Origin: Patella vulgata
Taxonomy: Eukaryota; Mollusca; Gastropoda; Patellidae
Direction: 5' to 3'
DNA length: 64,000 bases
NCBI RefSeq assembly: GCF_932274485.2
Contig: NC_065881.2
Span: forward strand, 46,634,702 to 46,698,701
Position 1 is the stretch's first letter. Each line of letters starts with the position of its first letter. The position numbers were made by a program, and so were the translations under genes. The notes beneath the pieces were generated by a model that was not told the DNA's origin, did no database searches, and saw nothing but the letters and a program-made list of their open reading frames with translations. Of this stretch, positions 59,043 through 64,000 are shown one piece after another.

Positions 59043-59275
59043 ATTGCAACGATGTGGATGGCAATATAACATCACAAAAACGTAGGAATCATGATAATAT
59101 TGCATGTCAAAAACGTAGGAAGCATGACAATATTGCCTGGCAAAAAATAAGGAAGCATGACAATATTGCATGACACAAAAAAAGGAAGCATGGCAATATT
59201 GTATGACAAAAAATAAGGAAGCATGGCAATATTGCATGACAAAAAAATAAGGATGCATGGCAATACTGCATCATT
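59043..59275. repeat. 33-bp minisatellite, about 6-7 units
   Basis: Units of 33 bp (GGAAGCATGACAATATTGCA then TGACAAAAAATAA) repeat in direct order, with degenerate units at the left. Because 33 is a multiple of 3, open frames cross it on the - strand, giving an 11-residue peptide repeat. That ORF has no other sign of being a gene. Confidence 0.9.
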
Positions 59276-59821
59276 TATAAGTCATTTTTTTTGTAATGTT
59301 ATCAGCATGACGCTGAAAGAAGCCCTATAATTACAAACAACTTGGAAAATTAAACATCACATAAAGATAGAATACGTCAATAATTCATAATAATTATATA
59401 TTTTTAACTCTCAATACATAATTATGATCTCTTGTAATGATCCAGAATTGAAGCATGTATACTGTTATTACTGATGTATGATGAATGTCGAATTGAACAA
59501 TTAATATTTTTTTACAAAAAAGGTTTTGTTAAATCAAAGTAATAATATTTATAAGAATTTTTTTATATATCTGTGTACAACACATGTCATGTTCTTTGGG
59601 GTTTGTAGGACAAATATTTTTTTTATGATCAGACATAAAAGAAAAGGATAAAAGAGGTCTTATACATCTTCTGGATTTTTACAAATGTTTTGTACATAGA
59701 ACAAACATAATACTATTACTATATAATATGACCAGGTCTATTCATTCATTGTCAATAGTTAAAACCCTGGCATTATTTATTTGTTATCCATTAAACGCCT
59801 GGGTGTTATACGGAAATTAAA

Positions 59822-59965
59822 TGAAATGGGGTTTAACCTGCTCCGACTGGGCTAATGAAGACGGACATACGCCATACAATGTACTATGAGGGAAATTTTG
59901 CCCAGGCAGCGGAACTATGGCCCTCCGTCCTGAACCACTGACAAAGGGAAACCTCGCCAGAAAAT
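59822..59965 (-). repeat. SINE-A 3' half, reverse
   Basis: ATGAAATGGGGTTTAACCTG, GACTGGGCTAATGAAGACGG and GAGGGAAATTTTGCCCAGGC are the reverse complement of the distal SINE-A. Confidence 0.82.
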
Positions 59966-60115
59966 ACAGATGAACTTTCTCGGACAATGCATTAGTCTAC
60001 CGATACTGAAGTCGAGATAACCCGGTTGTATCTGATCAGACAAACAATAAATGCTGCCTCACAGATATACGGAACCACAGCGATAATTTAAGGCTATGTG
60101 GATGAATATTGTAAT

Positions 60116-60386
60116 CATTAAAGATGCATTATGTAAGAGCTAAATCTGCAGGTCCTTTTTTGCGGGGGGGGGGGGGGTCTTCAAAAGTCTCGATTGTCAG
60201 ATGCCGTTCCTACGATAATAAACAATCTACGCTACATTTTGTCAAAACTTCAACCACTCATAACTTCGAACAGCATAAAATAATTTGAAGTTTTTTTTAA
60301 TATACATTTTTCTTATCTATCTTTGAACTGTTATAACAAAACCGGTCAGCTCTTTATCTAAATCTTTTATAATGTATCTTTAACAA
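60116..60386 (-). mobile_element. MITE-1 copy, shortened
   Basis: Starts TTAAAGATGCATTATGTAAG and ends TATAATGTATCTTTAA. TTAA is at both edges. The interior is deleted relative to other copies and contains a G run at 60162-60176. Confidence 0.87.
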
Positions 60387-61960
60387 ATAATCTTTATGTT
60401 TCGTTATCCTAATAACCGAAGTGTATATTATACAAAATAACAAATTTGTGCACATAGACTATGCTTTATATAAACAACCATGGCATTTCATTGCAAAATA
60501 ATACAACATGATAACAAGTCAAACGTAGGACAACTAACGCCTTACTTAACCCTAAAATCAACACATAACACTGATTAATAACTTAAACATTTATCTGTTT
60601 ACAAAACATGAACAATCAAATTACTTATCACTCTGCATAACAGGTGCAGAAAATGTTCCTTATTTCAAATTGAGAGTAGAAAAGAGTCATCATTGAACTT
60701 TAAAACAGTCAAAGCACTGATGGAATAAAACTATGCGCAAAGTTTCATCACAGGCAACCAATTTAATTAAAAGTTGTCGTGTTCTAAAGACTACTGTATC
60801 ATCATCTGTATCCCCAGTGGTATTGTTCCGTTCTACTCAACTTAGGCCTGGGTCCATTCATGGGGGAAGACACATAGTCAAATTATCCGCCCTTGATACT
60901 ATTGTGCTATTTTTATTGACTTTTATAAAGTGCATAATAATATGCATTCTTCTTGTGACGTCACATCACATGGAGTCGATTTATTGGCTTGACAGCTAGT
61001 GCACTGTTTATACAACGAGAAGTGGTTCGGGCAGAAGGGTGCCTTTTAATCATTTTATATACTCAGTTACACTAAATAGGACATATCTCCTATCCAGATA
61101 TACTTCAAACACCTTTATTTATTTTTCTGTTACTTCAAGAAAATGTTCTAGAATTAAATTTTCATAAGAAAAAAAGTTAATATTGTGAGCTCATTAACCC
61201 GTACCGATGTCTTCCCTCTCAGTGATATTAGCGACCTAGTGAATATTCACTGCTGATCAGTGTGCTAAGATAGTCAAAATATTTTAGGTCATCGTTTTAT
61301 GTGCATGTCATTTCTCTGACATTAAATTTCTCGAAAACACTTCTCATAATCTAGCGTACAGATGCTTTATTGTGGTGAACGTAAACAATGACGCTAAGAC
61401 TGGCATGTAACCTGTTTTTTGATGCGTTCGTAGAATCTACCTACGATCAAGGGCAGAATTTGAATTCGTGATAATCCCGTGAAAGACCCCAGGGGTTAGT
61501 GGAGTAGAACGGAACTACTGGCAATACCGAGGATACGTCATGATATACGTGATGTGATTTTGTAAAAGAAAATATTAGAGACAAGCAGATCCTGTACAAG
61601 GTTTGTTTTTTCACAACCATCATGCAGATTTCTTTAATGCTGTGACCGACGTTTGTGACATATACCTATTTTAGTTTTGCAGTAAACCAGTAAATTATTC
61701 TTTCCTTTTTTTTTCAATTAAAAAAATGTCACGTTAATTAATATATAAACGTGTTATAATATAACAGAAGCAGACAGGCACAGCCGTTATATTGTTTGAA
61801 AAAGACAAAAAAAAAAAAAAAAAATCAACTAGAATCTTGACCAATATCATTCAAGAAGCGTGAAGCAATGTTTACGAGCATTATCGGGCCATTTATTAGT
61901 AGATAATGTTCGCTATCCATTGTTTCAGGTGGTAAGTAATCATTGGCAGTGGTACTTAAG
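60387..61960. other. Intergenic DNA without recognised genes
   Basis: An 88-codon open frame at 60733-60999 has no family resemblance. No other structure was seen. Confidence 0.5.
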
Positions 61961-61963
61961 GTT

Positions 61964-62102
61964 ATATATATATATATATATTTTTAAATACTTCCCCGTC
62001 GGATATTACATTATAGTATGATTGTTGTTTTACTTATATAAGTTGAAAGACATATATATATATATATTTTTTAAATATTTCCCCGTCGGATATTGCATTA
62101 TA
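61964..62102. repeat. Tandem repeat of about 95 bp, interrupted by a Tc1 element
   Basis: Two units each hold a TA run, TTTTTAAATA and TTCCCCGTCGGATATT. The remainder of the second unit (TTGTTCTACTTATAAGTTGA, AAGACATG) continues at 63512-63550, beyond the Tc1 element. Confidence 0.85.
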
Positions 62103-63511
62103 TACTAAACAACAAAAAAAAACGTCAGTACGATTTCAAACTCAAGACAGGCACTTTAATTAAATCATTCTAGAAAATGACTTTTTGTGAACAGTATGTT
62201 GACACATTAGTGATTAATTCATCACAATTCCTAGACATTACGAGAGGTTAAGAGTCTGTACAGTCTATACATCACTATCTGGTGTGTCCACCGCGAGGCG
62301 AGTGTCAATAACAGCAGCGCAGCGTCTGTACATGGTGTGGACCAGACGATTGATGAATGCAATTGGCACCTGGAACCACACTCTCGGAAAAGACTGGCAC
62401 AATCCAACGGCTGTCTCGGTACGACGTTATTAAGTCTCCTCTGAATTTCATCCCAAAGATCTTCAATCGGGTTTAACCGGACAAAGGGCTGGCCAGTGCA
62501 TAACGTTGAACCGTTCTACGGTTCTGCTGTAGAAATTTAGAAAGTCCCGAGTAACTCTGGCGGTGTGGACACGGGCGTTGTCATGCTGGAAAACGTTGTT
62601 TCGATGACGTGCGAAGCTTGATCGATGTAGCGCACTGCTGTGATGCCGCCTCCTCTCCCGGACCAAGATTTTGTAACACCACAGGACCCACTCCCTGCAG
62701 GTTCAGACCGATTCCAACCCAAACCATTATACTTGGACCTCCCCATGAGTCTCTTTCCATGACACATTGGTCAGAATAACACTGGCCACGTCGACGCCAT
62801 ATTCTGGTCCTGCCATCTGCAGTTGATACGCAATACCGACTCTCATCTGTGAACAGAACAGTTCTCCATTGCCCGTGTCGCCAGTTCTGGTGTTGTTTGG
62901 CAAACTGTAGACGTTCATGTCGATGGCGAGGGGTGAGGATCGGTCCACGGTAAGGTCTACTGCAATGGATGTTTTCGTGAGAGGTCGGCGCACTGTATCG
63001 GTACTGTCTGACGTGCTGTCTCAGATGCCTGTGTGAAGGGATTCTGCACCTGCTGTCGCACAACATGGCGGTCTTGTCGCCTTGAGGTAACCCTTTGTCT
63101 ACCAGTTCGGGGCGATCATCCGTGGTGTTGGTGGCCCGAAAGCGTTGCTGGAGCCTGTAGATAGTCCGAACATTGACTTGGAAGTGATTAGCAATGGCCT
63201 GGGCACTGTGGCCTGCGTCGAGTCTTCCACTCGCCTGGTTCTTCTGAGCTGTCGTGAGTCGTGGCATGCTGCTGACGTTGTAGTGTGAATGATTCAACCA
63301 GGTATGGCGGTGCATTTTATAGGGCTGGCCCCGGTGAACAGCACGTGCAACATGAGTTACATGAAAATCATGGAGAACACATTACCATCTCAATTCTGTG
63401 TTTGGGAAGGAGCCTTATTACCAAATATACAATAAAAACATTTGGCAAGTTTTAAGCAATGCGTCTATTCAGAGTAACATACCAACCTGACGTTTCTTTT
63501 GGTGCTTAGTA
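62103..63511 (-). mobile_element. Tc1/mariner-type transposon
   Basis: Imperfect inverted ends start TACTAAACAACAAAA and TACTAAGCACCAAAA and run into AACGTCAG. A TA lies at each edge. The element is about 1.4 kb and broke a pre-existing tandem repeat. The deleted relative at 6145-6425 belongs to the same family. Confidence 0.9.
62285..63267 (-). pseudogene. Tc1-type transposase, frameshifted
   Basis: MPRLTTAQKNQASGRLDAGH starts a helix-turn-helix domain (VNVRTIYRLQQRFR). The core shows VLFTDESRYCV with the first Asp, VFQHDNARVHTARVTRDFL with the second in another frame, and RLNPIEDLWDEI with the Glu in a third. All three acidic residues survive, but at least two frameshifts separate them. 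The longer open frame that extends upstream of this Met is less likely to be the true start. Confidence 0.9.
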
Positions 63512-63659
63512 TATCATGCTTTTTGTTCTACTTATAAGTTGAAAGACATGTGTTATACAGATTGTTATCTTGACAAATTATAATTTTTATAAATTATAAA
63601 ACACAGGTTCAAGTGTGTCTCTTAGTACATGTATACCAAATATATGTGATTATTATTAG

Positions 63660-64000
63660 AGTTGAAAGATGCGTTTTATTACAACTGATTACAACAATTC
63701 ATTAAGTTGAATGCTGTGCGATGTGGTGTTTATTTCAATATGATGCATGTGGATAGTTCCATCATTATCAAGCTGAACGATGTAATGATTATTACAATTA
63801 GATAGTTTCATCATTATCAAGCTGAACGTTGTTATGATAATTGTAACTGATGCACGTGGATAGTTTCATCATTATCAAATTAAACGATGTAATGTTTATT
63901 ACAACTGATACACGTGGATAGTTTCATTATTATAAAGTTAAACGATGTAATGTTTATTACAACTGATGCGTGTGGATAGTTTCATCATCATCAAGTTGAA
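63660..64000. repeat. 58-bp satellite reaching the window end
   Basis: Units of about 58 bp contain GATGTAATGTTTATTACAAC, GTGGATAGTTTCATCATTAT and CAAGTTGAAC. At least five units are visible with small variations, and the array is cut by the window edge. Confidence 0.9.

Noticed and set aside
58959-59258. 99-codon Cys-rich ORF on the - strand
   Set aside because: It is the translation of a 33-bp minisatellite, open only because the unit is a multiple of three.
60733-60999. 88-codon ORF with a hydrophobic C-terminal part
   Set aside because: No family resemblance, no splice context and no neighbour support. Length is within chance for this base composition.
1-64000. CRISPR arrays, prokaryotic operons or viral elements
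   Set aside because: Spliced genes with GT-AG introns and SINEs show this is animal DNA. No repeat-spacer arrays, reverse transcriptase, integrase or capsid-type sequences were seen.

Overview
The window is animal genomic DNA, AT-rich and packed with repeats. Two host genes are assembled here exon by exon. The SINE, MITE and minisatellite load and the invertebrate-style intron structure suggest a lophotrochozoan, probably a mollusc; this is an inference and no species is assigned. No retroviral, LTR or other capsid-bearing element was recognised.

Host genes. (1) MGAT1 (GnT-I, CAZy family GT13) lies on the + strand from 4168 to 22013 in 11 coding exons, giving a 437-residue Golgi enzyme with its transmembrane anchor, coiled stem and EDD metal motif. 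(2) A pyruvate kinase-like gene lies on the - strand from 49520 to 37134 in 11 coding exons, giving 547 residues. Its reading frame and splice sites are clean, but several catalytic and cation-binding residues are replaced (equivalents of human PKM Glu272 to Gln, Thr328 to Ala, Ser77 to Val, Thr114 to Ile, Glu118 to Gly). It is therefore a candidate pseudoenzyme or strongly altered paralogue. The two genes converge, with about 15 kb of repeat-filled DNA between their stop codons.

Mobile elements. Three long Tc1/mariner-type copies (228-1748, 42721-44064, 62103-63511) and one relic (about 6145-6425) are present, all damaged. A 3-kb DNA transposon relic (31821-34867) carries a decayed gene of an uncharacterised putative transposase family, and three short MITEs (22181, 36130, 40281) look like its internal-deletion derivatives. 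Three hAT-like non-autonomous elements have perfect 8-bp target duplications (4820-5474, 19091-20059, 50891-51077). Local family names used below: SINE-A (head contains TGTGGCTCAGTGA), SINE-B (head contains TGGCCGAATGGTTAGC), MITE-1 (TTAA-flanked, ends AAAGATGCATTATG), MITE-2 (TAA-flanked, ends GGCCATA), Rep-E (ends ACGCCCACATTTT, built of about 330-bp modules) and Rep-C (subterminal TGTCCCCCGCC).

Layout. 0-4 kb: Tc1 copy, SINEs and a MITE upstream of MGAT1. 4-22 kb: MGAT1 with repeat-laden introns. 22-37 kb: intergenic, with Rep-C, Rep-E, MITE-1, MITE-2 and the 3-kb transposon. 37-49.5 kb: the pyruvate kinase-like gene, with transposons very close to two splice donors. 49.5-64 kb: upstream DNA with no gene recognised, holding a duplicated Rep-E block, SINE pieces, a 33-bp minisatellite, a Tc1 copy and a 58-bp satellite that runs off the window end. 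The two genes act in unrelated pathways (N-glycan maturation and glycolysis-type chemistry), and nothing in the sequence links them functionally.
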